Shown one piece after another: positions 8,381 through 20,050 of a stretch of DNA of 41,528 nucleotides. The notes under the pieces were generated by a model. The model saw only the letters and a list, made by a program, of their open reading frames with translations, was not told where the DNA came from and searched no databases. The stretch comes from an uncultured Bacteroidota bacterium (GTDB lineage: Bacteria; Bacteroidota; Bacteroidia; Flavobacteriales; Flavobacteriaceae): positions 1-41,528 of the forward strand of contig CACLCL010000008.1 in assembly GCA_902605445.1 (NCBI GenBank). The letters are read 5' to 3'. The number at the start of each line of letters is the position of its first letter. Position 1 is the stretch's first letter. The position numbers and the translations under genes are program-made.

Positions 8381-9427
8381 TTGAAGAATTTTAAAATTTG
8401 TGTTGATAAGTTTGAGAAAATGGTGAAAGACAAAAAAATTATTTTTTTTGACTCTTTTGAATTTGAAAATATAATTTTACACTACTTAGACAATGGGAAA
8501 CTTGGATTAGCTAAAAAGGCGTTATCAATTTCCTTAAATCAATATCCATTTAATTCAAATCTGTCTTTATTACAAGCTGAAATTTATATACACGAAGATA
8601 AATTCAATGATTCAATCGAACTAATTGATTCTCTTTTAAATATTGAGAAAAATAACAGTGATGCACTTGTTTTAAAAGCTAATGTTTTATCTAAGATGAA
8701 AAAACATAAAGAAGCCATAAATATTTTAAAAAATATAGTTAATAAAATTGAGGATAAGAACGAAATTTATAATCAAATAGGACTTGAATTTCTATTTCTT
8801 GAAAAATATGAAATATCAATATCTTATTTTGAAAAATCGCTTTGTTATGATAAAAATGATAACTCTATAATTTATAACATTATTTATTGTTTTGAGAAAA
8901 ACAGAAAATCAAAGGGACTATTTAATTTTTTAAAACAATATCTTGAAAAAAATCCCTTTTCCGAACTTGCATGGTATAAACTTGGAAATGAGTATAAAAA
9001 ATTAAAAAAATATGAAATGGCTTTGGCTGCTTTTGACTTCTCAATTATTTCAGATGAGAATTTCAGTAAGGCATATGTTGTCAAGGGATTATTACTTGAA
9101 AAACTTTTCCGTTATGATGATGCTATTAAAAACTATGAGGAAATGATTGATCATTGTTCTGAAAGCTCAAATCTATTATTTAGAATTGCCCTTTGCTTTG
9201 AAAAAAAACATTTTTATGAAAATTCTATAAATTTTTATCACAAATGCATTGACACAGACCCAAAAATGCACGAAGCCTATTTTCGTATTGGAATGTTTTA
9301 TTACAAAAGAGAAAGATTTGAAAAAGCTCTAAAATTCATAGAAAAAGCAATAAATTTAAAGCAAGATAAATCTACTTATTGGAAAATGTATTTAAAGTGC
9401 TTTTCTTTAAATTCTATTAATTGCTAA
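8381..9427 (+). CDS. Tetratricopeptide-repeat protein
   Basis: A 348-residue protein built of about eight to nine TPR-like helix pairs with the usual pattern (for example AWYKLGNEYKKLKKYEMALA, AYFRIGMFYYKRERFEKALK). No signal peptide or membrane segment is seen, so it is probably cytoplasmic and acts as a scaffold. The start is TTG at 8381; an ATG in frame at 8420 would remove 13 residues. I favour the TTG because relatives I recall carry extra residues before FFDSFEFENIILHYLDNGK. The gene sits between the aminotransferase and DUF368 genes, an arrangement typical of Flavobacteriia, but its partner is unknown. A link to envelope assembly would be guilt by association only. Confidence 0.85.
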   Translation: MKNFKICVDKFEKMVKDKKIIFFDSFEFENIILHYLDNGKLGLAKKALSISLNQYPFNSNLSLLQAEIYIHEDKFNDSIELIDSLLNIEKNNSDALVLKANVLSKMKKHKEAINILKNIVNKIEDKNEIYNQIGLEFLFLEKYEISISYFEKSLCYDKNDNSIIYNIIYCFEKNRKSKGLFNFLKQYLEKNPFSELAWYKLGNEYKKLKKYEMALAAFDFSIISDENFSKAYVVKGLLLEKLFRYDDAIKNYEEMIDHCSESSNLLFRIALCFEKKHFYENSINFYHKCIDTDPKMHEAYFRIGMFYYKRERFEKALKFIEKAINLKQDKSTYWKMYLKCFSLNSINC

Positions 9428-9450
9428 TTTATTAAGTTTATATTTTGTAT

Positions 9451-10320
9451 ATGAATAATAAAAATATATTTGAATATTTTAAAATATTCATGAAGGGTGT
9501 TTTTATGGGTATAGCTGATGCAATTCCTGGTGTATCTGGAGGTACAATTGCACTATTGCTTGGTATTTACGAAGAATTAATTACTACTATAAGCAATATA
9601 AAAATAAGCCTATTCAAAATTCTTACTAAAGATGGTTTATCTGTTTTTTGGAAAAAAGGAAATCTTGGATTTTTATTTCCTCTTTTAATCGGAATTATAG
9701 CAAGTTTAATTGTTTTTGTAAATATTACGCATTATTTTTTGGATACATTTCCCCTTCTAGTTTGGTCATTTTTTACAGGGCTAATTATTGCAACATCCTA
9801 CGTAATTTTTAAGAAGATTGAGAATTTTGAACTAAAAGAATTTACACTTGTGATTATAGCTAGTATATCTTTAATACTATTTACAAAAATTTCAAGTAAT
9901 GAAGGTCTATCATCAACCAATTTTAGTATCGTCTACATATTTGTATGTGCACTACTTGCATCATCTGCAATGATATTACCCGGAATATCGGGCTCATTAG
10001 TTCTTGTGATTTTAGGTGTTTATGAATACTTGATTGAATCTTTAATTAATTACAATTTTTATATTATATCTATATTTGTAATCGGAGCTATAATTGGTTT
10101 ACTTTTGCTAAGTAAAATTCTTAACAAACTTTTTTTAAGACATAAAGATTCTACATTTTCGATTATGCTAGGATTGGTAATAGGCTCTGTTATAAACATT
10201 TGGCCCTGGAAAAAATATTCAATTAATCAAGTTAGTACAGAAATATTAATTCTTTCGTTTTTTTTAGCTTTATCTGCAATACTGTTAATTGTTCTTATTG
10301 AAAAAGTAAATAAAAAATGA
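9451..10320 (+). CDS. DUF368 membrane protein (PopT-type polyprenyl-phosphate transporter), first copy
   Basis: A 289-residue integral membrane protein with about eight to nine hydrophobic segments. The DUF368 signature appears twice, as expected from the internal repeat: GIADAIPGVSGGTIALLLG near the N terminus and ILPGISGSLVLVILGVYE in the second half. Members of DUF368 were reported in 2023 as transporters that return undecaprenyl phosphate to the cytoplasmic face, where it is needed for peptidoglycan and surface polysaccharide synthesis. I start it at ATG 9451; a TTG two codons earlier is possible. Its TGA overlaps the ATG of a second DUF368 gene by 4 bases (ATGA), so the two are translationally coupled. 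The role for this copy is inferred from the family. Confidence 0.92.
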   Translation: MNNKNIFEYFKIFMKGVFMGIADAIPGVSGGTIALLLGIYEELITTISNIKISLFKILTKDGLSVFWKKGNLGFLFPLLIGIIASLIVFVNITHYFLDTFPLLVWSFFTGLIIATSYVIFKKIENFELKEFTLVIIASISLILFTKISSNEGLSSTNFSIVYIFVCALLASSAMILPGISGSLVLVILGVYEYLIESLINYNFYIISIFVIGAIIGLLLLSKILNKLFLRHKDSTFSIMLGLVIGSVINIWPWKKYSINQVSTEILILSFFLALSAILLIVLIEKVNKK

Positions 10321-11273
10321 AATATTTTAAAATCTCTAAACATCTCAAAATAACTTTTTATGGTATTTTGATGGGTACAGCAAATAAAATCCCTGGTGTC
10401 TCTGGTGGGCTTGTTGCAATAGCAATTGGATTTTACAAAGAGTTACTAGAAAGCCTTAATAAATTTGATAATAAAGTATTAAAAAAATTAATTGGGCTAA
10501 GGTTTTCAGATTTTTATAATTACGTTAACGGGTCATTCCTTTTTTTTATATTTTTTGGTATAATAATTAGCTATTTTTCAACATCCAAGTTACTTGACAT
10601 TTTAATTAAAAATTACGAGTTATATGTTTGGAGTCTTTTTTTTGGACTCGTTATAGGTACAATATTTCACTTAAGAGATCTAATCAAATTTGATGAATGG
10701 AGAAATATTATAATGATTTTTTTGGGTATTTCATTTGGCTTAATATTAAGTTTTCTTGATCCTGCAAAAGAAAATGATAATTTATTTTTTGTTTTTGGAT
10801 GTGGAATGATAAGTGTAATTGGAATGATAATACCTGGTTTGTCAGGATCTTTTCTATTGATGCTAATGGGCAACTATGTTTTACTGTTAGTTGATTCTGT
10901 TAATGCTCTCTACGACTCTATCATGGATTTAATTTATTTAGATTTTTCAAATTTTGAAAGCGATGAAAGGATGAATTATCTTAAAATAGTTATTATTTTT
11001 TCACTTGGATCACTGACTGGTTTGATTTCCCTTTCTAAGGTATTAAGCTATTTACTAAATAAATATACTCAGCTAAGTAATTCCTTAATTTTTGGATTTA
11101 TAATTGGCTCTTTGGGGGTCATATGGCCATGGAAAATGAGGTTTAATTTTGAGGGTGGTGAAAAAATTCTTAGGTATTTTCCTGAGCTTAGCTATGAATT
11201 AGTCTACGCCATATTTTTTATCTTATTGGGTTTAACAACAGTAATCATTCTAAGTCGTTATGAAAAAAAATAA
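10317..11273 (+). CDS. DUF368 membrane protein (PopT-type), second copy
   Basis: A 318-residue polytopic membrane protein of the same family as its upstream neighbour, from which it has diverged strongly. It keeps GTANKIPGVSGGLVAIAIG near the N terminus and IIPGLSGSFLLMLMGNY in the second half, plus a WPWK motif near the C terminus that the first copy also has. A polar loop near 10910-10980 (FSNFESDERMNYLK) is longer than in the first copy. The start overlaps the previous gene by 4 bases and the end overlaps aroE by 14 bases. Side-by-side copies suggest either a heteromeric transporter or two lipid or condition specificities; which one cannot be told from sequence. Confidence 0.92.
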   Translation: MKYFKISKHLKITFYGILMGTANKIPGVSGGLVAIAIGFYKELLESLNKFDNKVLKKLIGLRFSDFYNYVNGSFLFFIFFGIIISYFSTSKLLDILIKNYELYVWSLFFGLVIGTIFHLRDLIKFDEWRNIIMIFLGISFGLILSFLDPAKENDNLFFVFGCGMISVIGMIIPGLSGSFLLMLMGNYVLLLVDSVNALYDSIMDLIYLDFSNFESDERMNYLKIVIIFSLGSLTGLISLSKVLSYLLNKYTQLSNSLIFGFIIGSLGVIWPWKMRFNFEGGEKILRYFPELSYELVYAIFFILLGLTTVIILSRYEKK

Positions 11274-12003
11274 AATATATGGACTAATTGGGAAAAATAT
11301 TTCTTACAGCTTCTCCAGAGAATATTTTTCAAATAAATTTAAAACTGAAAAAATTAGTTCAAAATATTTTAACTTCGATTTAACTGAAATTGACCAGATT
11401 TATAAGTTAACAAAAGAATTTAATTTAAGTGGTTTAAATGTTACTATTCCATATAAGGAATCAATAATACAATTTTTGGATGAAACAGATTCAAAAGCAA
11501 GGCAAATTGGTGCTGTTAATACGATTAAATTTTTCAATAATAAAATGATTGGATATAATACCGATTATATTGGTTTTAAACAATCACTACAAAATCTTTC
11601 AAATATAAATATTCCTAAAAATGCTTTAGTTTTGGGGACTGGAGGTGCATCGAAAGCAGTAAAATTTGCTCTTTCTGAACTAGGAATTGAATTTAAAACC
11701 GTTTCAAGAATAAAAAACAATGCTGATTATACCTATCAAGAAATTGATAAATATATAACTGATAAAAAACTTATTATAAATTGTAGTCCAGTTGGGACCT
11801 TTCCGAATATTAATGATTCTCCAAAAATTCCATATCAATATTTAACATCTGAAAATTTTTTATATGATTTAGTATACAATCCAGACAAAACATTATTTCT
11901 TAAGAAAGGTGATGAAATCGGATGCTTTACAAAAAATGGAGTTGAAATGCTTAAAATCCAGGCGGAGAAAGCATGGGAAATTTGGAATGATATTTCTAGC
12001 TAA
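11260..12003 (+). CDS. aroE: Shikimate dehydrogenase
   Basis: A 247-residue NADPH-dependent enzyme of aromatic amino acid biosynthesis, reducing 3-dehydroshikimate to shikimate. The substrate-binding pieces are visible: [10 protein letters not shown] (the SxS site), LNVTIPYKE with catalytic Lys, GAVNTIK and YNTDYIGFK with the conserved Asp. The cofactor domain has [14 protein letters not shown] (glycine-rich loop) and [10 protein letters not shown]. It is short for the family but complete, as is typical for Flavobacteriia. The ATG lies inside the end of the second DUF368 gene (14-base overlap). It is the last gene of the first plus-strand run and overlaps the 3' end of the convergent mnmA by 8 bases. 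Confidence 0.93.
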   Translation: MKKNKIYGLIGKNISYSFSREYFSNKFKTEKISSKYFNFDLTEIDQIYKLTKEFNLSGLNVTIPYKESIIQFLDETDSKARQIGAVNTIKFFNNKMIGYNTDYIGFKQSLQNLSNINIPKNALVLGTGGASKAVKFALSELGIEFKTVSRIKNNADYTYQEIDKYITDKKLIINCSPVGTFPNINDSPKIPYQYLTSENFLYDLVYNPDKTLFLKKGDEIGCFTKNGVEMLKIQAEKAWEIWNDISS

Positions 12004-13171
12004 TAATCCCAGAACCAATTAATTCATCTTCAATATACCATGTTACGAATTGGCCTGAAGTTACTGATGACATTGGATTGTCAAATAAAATATATAAACC
12101 GACTTTGAATTTATATATAGTCCCTTTTTTTAATGGTTGTCTATATCTTATTCTGAATTTAACAATTAAGCTATGATTTTCGTTAACTTTTAAATCTTCT
12201 CTAATCCAATGTATGTCTGAGTTTTTTACAAATAAAGCTCTCTTGTAAAGACCAGGATGTTTATCACCCATACCAACATAAACTATATTATTTACAATAT
12301 CTGTTGATAATACAAATAATGGTTTATCATACCCACCTATATTTAAACCTTTCCTTTGTCCAATTGTGAAAAAATGTGCTCCGCTGTGATTACCAATAAC
12401 CTCTCCCTCACTTTTAGAAAATTGATAAGGTAAGCTAAGAAACTCCAGTTTTTCTTGAATATTATCAAAATCTTCTCTTTCATTTTTAATTTTTAATAAA
12501 TCATTGGGAATTTTGACAACATCTCCTTTGATTGGACTCAATCGCTGTTTCAGAAATTCTGGAAGTTTAACTTTACCTACAAAACACAAACCTTGCGAAT
12601 CTTTTTTGTTTGCAGTTACAAGGTTGTGTTTTTTTGCTAACTCTCTTACCTTACTTTTCTTTAAACAACCAATTGGAAAAATAACCTTTGAAAGTTGATA
12701 CTGATTTAATTGACATAAAAAATATGATTGATCTTTATTTTTATCAATTCCGGAAAGAAGACTAAAAATATTATTATTATTAATTACCCTGCAATAATGA
12801 CCAGTTGCTATATAGTCAGCTCCTAGGTTAATGGCAACTTTTAAAAAAACATCAAATTTAATTTCGCGATTACATAAAATATCTGGATTGGGTGTGCGTC
12901 CAGATTCATATTCTTTAAACATGTAATCAATGATTCTTGCCTGATATTCTTTGCTCAGATCAATTGTTTGAAATGGAATGTCTAATTTTTGAGCTACTAA
13001 CATAGCGTCATTACTATCATCTAGCCAAGGACACTCATTTGAAATAGTTACTGAATCATCATGCCAGTTCTTCATGAATAGGCCGATGACCTCGTAACCT
13101 TTTTGTTTTAACAACAGGGCACTAACACTTGAATCAACTCCACCTGAAAGGGCAACAATTACTTTTTTCAC
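11996..13171 (-). CDS. mnmA: tRNA-specific 2-thiouridylase
   Basis: A 391-residue enzyme that puts sulfur on U34 of tRNAs for Lys, Glu and Gln, using ATP and a relayed persulfide. The PP-loop SGGVDSS (residues 9-15) binds ATP. The two redox cysteines are Cys100 in [10 protein letters not shown] and Cys196 in [10 protein letters not shown], at the spacing usual for Mnm[18 protein letters not shown] and [13 protein letters not shown] are further signatures, and the C-terminal beta-barrel domain is complete. It is the last gene of the minus-strand run that begins at bshC, 24 bases after pirin. Its stop lies inside aroE on the other strand. Confidence 0.96.
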   Translation of the reverse strand: MKKVIVALSGGVDSSVSALLLKQKGYEVIGLFMKNWHDDSVTISNECPWLDDSNDAMLVAQKLDIPFQTIDLSKEYQARIIDYMFKEYESGRTPNPDILCNREIKFDVFLKVAINLGADYIATGHYCRVINNNNIFSLLSGIDKNKDQSYFLCQLNQYQLSKVIFPIGCLKKSKVRELAKKHNLVTANKKDSQGLCFVGKVKLPEFLKQRLSPIKGDVVKIPNDLLKIKNEREDFDNIQEKLEFLSLPYQFSKSEGEVIGNHSGAHFFTIGQRKGLNIGGYDKPLFVLSTDIVNNIVYVGMGDKHPGLYKRALFVKNSDIHWIREDLKVNENHSLIVKFRIRYRQPLKKGTIYKFKVGLYILFDNPMSSVTSGQFVTWYIEDELIGSGIIS

Positions 13172-13195
13172 TTTATAAATTTAATAATTATCAAA

Positions 13196-13942
13196 TTAAG
13201 ATGAGTATGTAGCATAGCTTGTGCTTACTGGAGATGATATTTCAAATAATCTTGAATTTTTATGAGTTTGAATTTGAACTGAGTCTGAGTTAGAAATAGT
13301 AAAAAAATCTCCTTTGTAAATATTGTTGCCACCAAGTTTTAAATAACCATCGATTAAAAAGTATGAGTGAATTTTATTTTTTGATAAGTTTAAAGATGAC
13401 TTAGAATCTTTAAGAAAAATATATTCATTTATAATCACATTCTCAGAATCGATAGACATTATTGAATTTGAATTTAAAATGTGAGTTATAATTTTATCTT
13501 TACTTTTAGTTATTTTAAAATCTTCTTGCTTGTAATCATTATAAGAAGCTGGCTTTAACAATGATTGGGAAAGTCCTGGATCAAACCAAATTTGAAAAAT
13601 TTCAGATTGTTCTAGAATTTCTTCAGAGTGAGATATTCCACTTCCAGATCTAATAACTTGCACATCTCCTTCTTCCAATTGGATCCAATTTTTTAATTTC
13701 GTGTCAAAGTGATTAATCTTTCCTTTAATTACAAATGTGAAGATTTCAAACCCTTTGTGCGGGTGGAGTCCGATTGTACTTTTTTTGTTTGAAGTAAATG
13801 CGTGAGCCCAATAAAAAATATTTGAATAAGGTTTTAGCTGACCATTATCATGGGGGAAACCAATGGGTTTTTTTTCTAAAATTTCCCCAAAATTAAAACT
13901 CCCATCAACTTGAGTTTTTTTTGGATAAAGATTAATTATCAT
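13196..13942 (-). CDS. Pirin family protein (bicupin)
   Basis: A 248-residue protein with two cupin-like halves. The metal site of the N-terminal cupin is complete: His60 and His62 in GLHPHKGFE, His105 and Glu107 in SGSGISHSEE, matching the four ligands known in human pirin and E. coli YhhW. Some bacterial pirins have quercetin dioxygenase activity, others bind metabolic enzymes; the function here is unknown. The second half lacks an evident metal site. The gene overlaps the end of the upstream FMN-reductase-like gene by 11 bases, so the two are expressed together. Length is slightly above YhhW and below human pirin. Confidence 0.9.
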   Translation of the reverse strand: MIINLYPKKTQVDGSFNFGEILEKKPIGFPHDNGQLKPYSNIFYWAHAFTSNKKSTIGLHPHKGFEIFTFVIKGKINHFDTKLKNWIQLEEGDVQVIRSGSGISHSEEILEQSEIFQIWFDPGLSQSLLKPASYNDYKQEDFKITKSKDKIITHILNSNSIMSIDSENVIINEYIFLKDSKSSLNLSKNKIHSYFLIDGYLKLGGNNIYKGDFFTISNSDSVQIQTHKNSRLFEISSPVSTSYATYSS

Positions 13943-14477
13943 CTAAAATAGATTGAAATTTAGATAAAACAAAATTGAATTCCTCATTCAAACTTAAATT
14001 TTTTATACCGTCAGTTTCACTAAAATTATCATAAAAATTAGGCAAGGAAAAGGACGGAATTGGGTATATATAATCAAGAGAAAATCTCTTGTGAGCAGTT
14101 TCTAGAATTGTTTTGCCTCCTCTAGCACCAGTTGATGTTGAAAGTAATAAAATAGGTTTGCTACTCCATACATCATTCTCAATAACCGAAATCCAGTCAT
14201 AAATATTTTTAAAAGCGGCTGTATAAGAGCCATTGTGTTCAGCTAAAGAAAGTATAATACCGTCCGAATCAGAAATATACCTTTTGAATAACATAGCTTT
14301 ATGAGGTATTCCATCAATCTCCTGACGGTCTTCACTATAAATTGGCATTTCATAATTAGTTAAGATTAATTCCTTGATATCACAATTTATAGTAAGTGAT
14401 TTAGCTGCATAATATGCAAATTTTCTATTAATCGAATTTGTGGAGCTGCTAGCCCCAATTGTGACGATATTTTTCAA
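13932..14477 (-). CDS. NADPH-dependent FMN reductase-like flavoprotein
   Basis: A 181-residue flavodoxin-like protein. The N-terminal strand and phosphate loop IVTIGASSSTNSINRK binds the FMN phosphate; SLAEHNGSYTAAFKNIYDW (around residues 77-95) is the typical loop at the isoalloxazine ring, followed by KPILLLSTSTGARGG. Relatives reduce FMN, quinones, azo dyes or chromate with NAD(P)H; the physiological substrate is not evident. The start has to be TTG at 14477: an in-frame stop lies three codons upstream and no ATG occurs until far inside the fold. The gene begins one base after the stop of a CDGSH microprotein gene and overlaps pirin at the other end, so the three form a compact redox unit. 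Confidence 0.88.
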   Translation of the reverse strand: MKNIVTIGASSSTNSINRKFAYYAAKSLTINCDIKELILTNYEMPIYSEDRQEIDGIPHKAMLFKRYISDSDGIILSLAEHNGSYTAAFKNIYDWISVIENDVWSSKPILLLSTSTGARGGKTILETAHKRFSLDYIYPIPSFSLPNFYDNFSETDGIKNLSLNEEFNFVLSKFQSILDDN

Positions 14478-14478
14478 T

Positions 14479-14562
14479 TTATTTTAGCTTATTTTGGTGA
14501 GAACCATCACAATATCCTTCTGGATTTTGTGTATTTCCACATCCGCATTTTGGTCTATCCAT
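14479..14562 (-). CDS. 27-residue CDGSH-like iron-sulfur microprotein
   Basis: A very short ORF, ATG at 14562, TAA at 14479-14481, coding 27 residues. It contains CGCGNTQNPEGYCDGSH (residues 6-22), which closely follows the CDGSH 2Fe-2S motif CxCx2(S/T)x3PxCDG(S/A/T)H: ligands would be Cys6, Cys8, Cys18 and His22. The interval between the second and third Cys is one residue longer than in mitoNEET (10 rather than 9). A TAA codon lies in frame one codon before the ATG, so no longer form is possible. It sits 55 bases after the yidC stop and ends one base before the TTG start of the flavin reductase gene. The ordered motif in such a short ORF is unlikely by chance. Cluster binding and function are inference. 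Confidence 0.75.
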   Translation of the reverse strand: MDRPKCGCGNTQNPEGYCDGSHQNKLK

Positions 14563-14569
14563 GGTTTAA

Positions 14570-14585
14570 ATTTGTGATAACAAAT
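14570..14585 (-). promoter_or_regulatory. Palindrome upstream of the CDGSH microprotein gene
   Basis: A 6-4-6 inverted repeat (ATTTGT, GATA, ACAAAT on the plus strand) lies in the 55-base gap between yidC and the CDGSH gene, ending 7 bases before the CDGSH ATG. It could be an operator or an mRNA hairpin that separates yidC from the redox genes. No good -7 promoter element was found next to it, and its arms are AT-rich, so chance cannot be excluded. Confidence 0.25.
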
Positions 14586-14617
14586 CAAAGTTTATGCCAT
14601 TGATATTTAACTATAAG

Positions 14618-18110
<3,493 letters not shown>

Positions 18111-18150
18111 ATAAATTTAAAACCAATGAAACTATAATATTGATTCATTT

Positions 18151-20046
18151 TTAGTTTTTCATTATTTCAATTATATCAAAATTGTCATATTGTAGTAAAT
18201 AAACAGATGTATTATCTAACGAACCACCCTCGGAAACTACATATTTGAATTTATTTTCAAAATAAGAAGTCTCAATTTCTAACATGTTTTCATCATCAAT
18301 ATTTCCGCTGACTAATCTCAGTATGAGGTCATAGGCTAAATCAAAACCTCTTAACGAATATCTATTTGGATAGTTATTATAAGTTTCATTATATTTTTTT
18401 ATGAATTTAGATTTTTCTTGAAAGTTAAATGGTTTATTAATTGAAGGATATATAAAACTTAAATTCGTCAAAAAATTATTTGAAATATTATTTCCATCAT
18501 AAGCCTTGTCTTTATTTGTTGTAATTAGAATAATTTGACATTCTTTAGATAAAAATGAATTCAGTAAACTAGTAACATTGGAAATAAATGCTTCAGAACT
18601 TGATTCCAAAAAAACAATATGCCTTCCGTTTTGGAATTTCAACTTTAATTCGTCACGATTTAGAGATTTTGTGTCGTTTCCGTCTTTATTTCTTTTTGAG
18701 GAAATTTGAATAGCTTCAGGAAATGACGATTTAATTTTATTACTTAAATTAATATTTTTTAAGTCTGAAATAATATATTTTTTGGTATTTGACTCAAATG
18801 TAGACACATATTCTATCACTTTGTTATAAAGAATAGAGTCAGTTGGGATAGTATTAATGACATTATTAGACTTAGAGTGGTTTTGTGATAGTGGCTTAAC
18901 TATTTTAGTGTCATTAGCTTTTGAAATTTCAATAAAATAATTAAATAAATCATCTTTGATTGGACCTATTACAAAATCATATTTAGAAAAATCATTTTTA
19001 GAAAAAAGCTCTAATAATTTATCTTTATTATTGGAGCTATCAAATACATCAAAATCAATACTATAACCATATTTTGAAATTGAATCAACTGCCATTAATG
19101 AGCCAAACAAATAATCTAAAGATATATTCAACATTTTATCATTCTTTAAAAGTGATGAATAATTATTGTTATTGTCCTCATTAAAGTTTTCTGATCTAAA
19201 ATTAAGAATTAAACCTAGCTTTATTTTCCTTTTTAAATCAACAGTATTGCCAAGAATATCAAAGTTTGATTTTGGATATGTTTTTATCGATATTGGAATT
19301 TTTATAATATCACCAAAATTTAATAATACACCATTTAAGTGAGGATTTAATTTGAAAAACGATTCTTTATTAAGTTTATCATTTGAAAATAAAGAATCAA
19401 CATGAGTTTTAGTTTTAACTTGATAAAATGAAAATTGATTTTCAAATGATAAGGAGTTTTTTTTCTTTACATAATCATTGTTAATTACTACTAATTCTTT
19501 GTTTTTTTCAATACTAAATCCTTGATTAATCTCTTTAAATAGCATTAAATTCATACCATAATCAAATGATATTTTCCATAATTTATCATTGGGTCTTACA
19601 GGAATTTTTGAAAAAAAATTATTTCTTACGGCAAGATTTTCTGAGATTTTTGGAATTTTTAAAATATTATTTTTTTTAATATTTATGTTTGGGTTGTAAT
19701 AATTGATTAATTCCTTGCTAATATTATACATTGAAGAAATGGATTCGATAGTCTGTTTTTTTTGAATTTTGTGATCAGTCAAATCATTTTCGTCATAATC
19801 ATCTTTAATACATATTTTTACTTTTTCGTTCACTAAAATGATTTTTTCCAAATCATCTTGCTTGTAATTAAATCTATCATTTGAAAATTTTGGGTTAAGT
19901 ACAAAAAAATCAAAAATTGAAATATTGTTAAGTCTTATAAAATCAATTACCTTGACATCTTTGTCAATTTCAAACTCATATATTTCTTGCGCAGAAAGTG
20001 TGTTAAATAAAAAAAATATTATGAGGTAACTTTTTATACTTTTCAT
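18151..20046 (-). CDS. Secreted LysM / periplasmic-binding-fold protein
   Basis: A 631-residue exported protein. The signal peptide is MKSIKSYLIIFFLFNTLSA with cleavage before QEIYEF, which supports ATG 20046; an ATG at 20064 would lie inside the end of guaA and spoil it. The first about 270 residues contain several LysM-like segments (for example KKQTIESISSMYNISKELIN and PNDKLWKISFDYGMNLMLFK), which bind peptidoglycan-type glycans. The second half resembles a type 1 periplasmic-binding (ABC amino-acid receptor) fold, with KIKLGLILNF and KYDFVIGPIKDD. This fusion next to guaA is common in Flavobacteriia. It probably acts at the cell wall; a ligand is unknown and no transporter is encoded nearby. 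It starts 4 bases after guaA. Confidence 0.8.
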   Translation of the reverse strand: MKSIKSYLIIFFLFNTLSAQEIYEFEIDKDVKVIDFIRLNNISIFDFFVLNPKFSNDRFNYKQDDLEKIILVNEKVKICIKDDYDENDLTDHKIQKKQTIESISSMYNISKELINYYNPNINIKKNNILKIPKISENLAVRNNFFSKIPVRPNDKLWKISFDYGMNLMLFKEINQGFSIEKNKELVVINNDYVKKKNSLSFENQFSFYQVKTKTHVDSLFSNDKLNKESFFKLNPHLNGVLLNFGDIIKIPISIKTYPKSNFDILGNTVDLKRKIKLGLILNFRSENFNEDNNNNYSSLLKNDKMLNISLDYLFGSLMAVDSISKYGYSIDFDVFDSSNNKDKLLELFSKNDFSKYDFVIGPIKDDLFNYFIEISKANDTKIVKPLSQNHSKSNNVINTIPTDSILYNKVIEYVSTFESNTKKYIISDLKNINLSNKIKSSFPEAIQISSKRNKDGNDTKSLNRDELKLKFQNGRHIVFLESSSEAFISNVTSLLNSFLSKECQIILITTNKDKAYDGNNISNNFLTNLSFIYPSINKPFNFQEKSKFIKKYNETYNNYPNRYSLRGFDLAYDLILRLVSGNIDDENMLEIETSYFENKFKYVVSEGGSLDNTSVYLLQYDNFDIIEIMKN

Positions 20047-20050
20047 CTCT

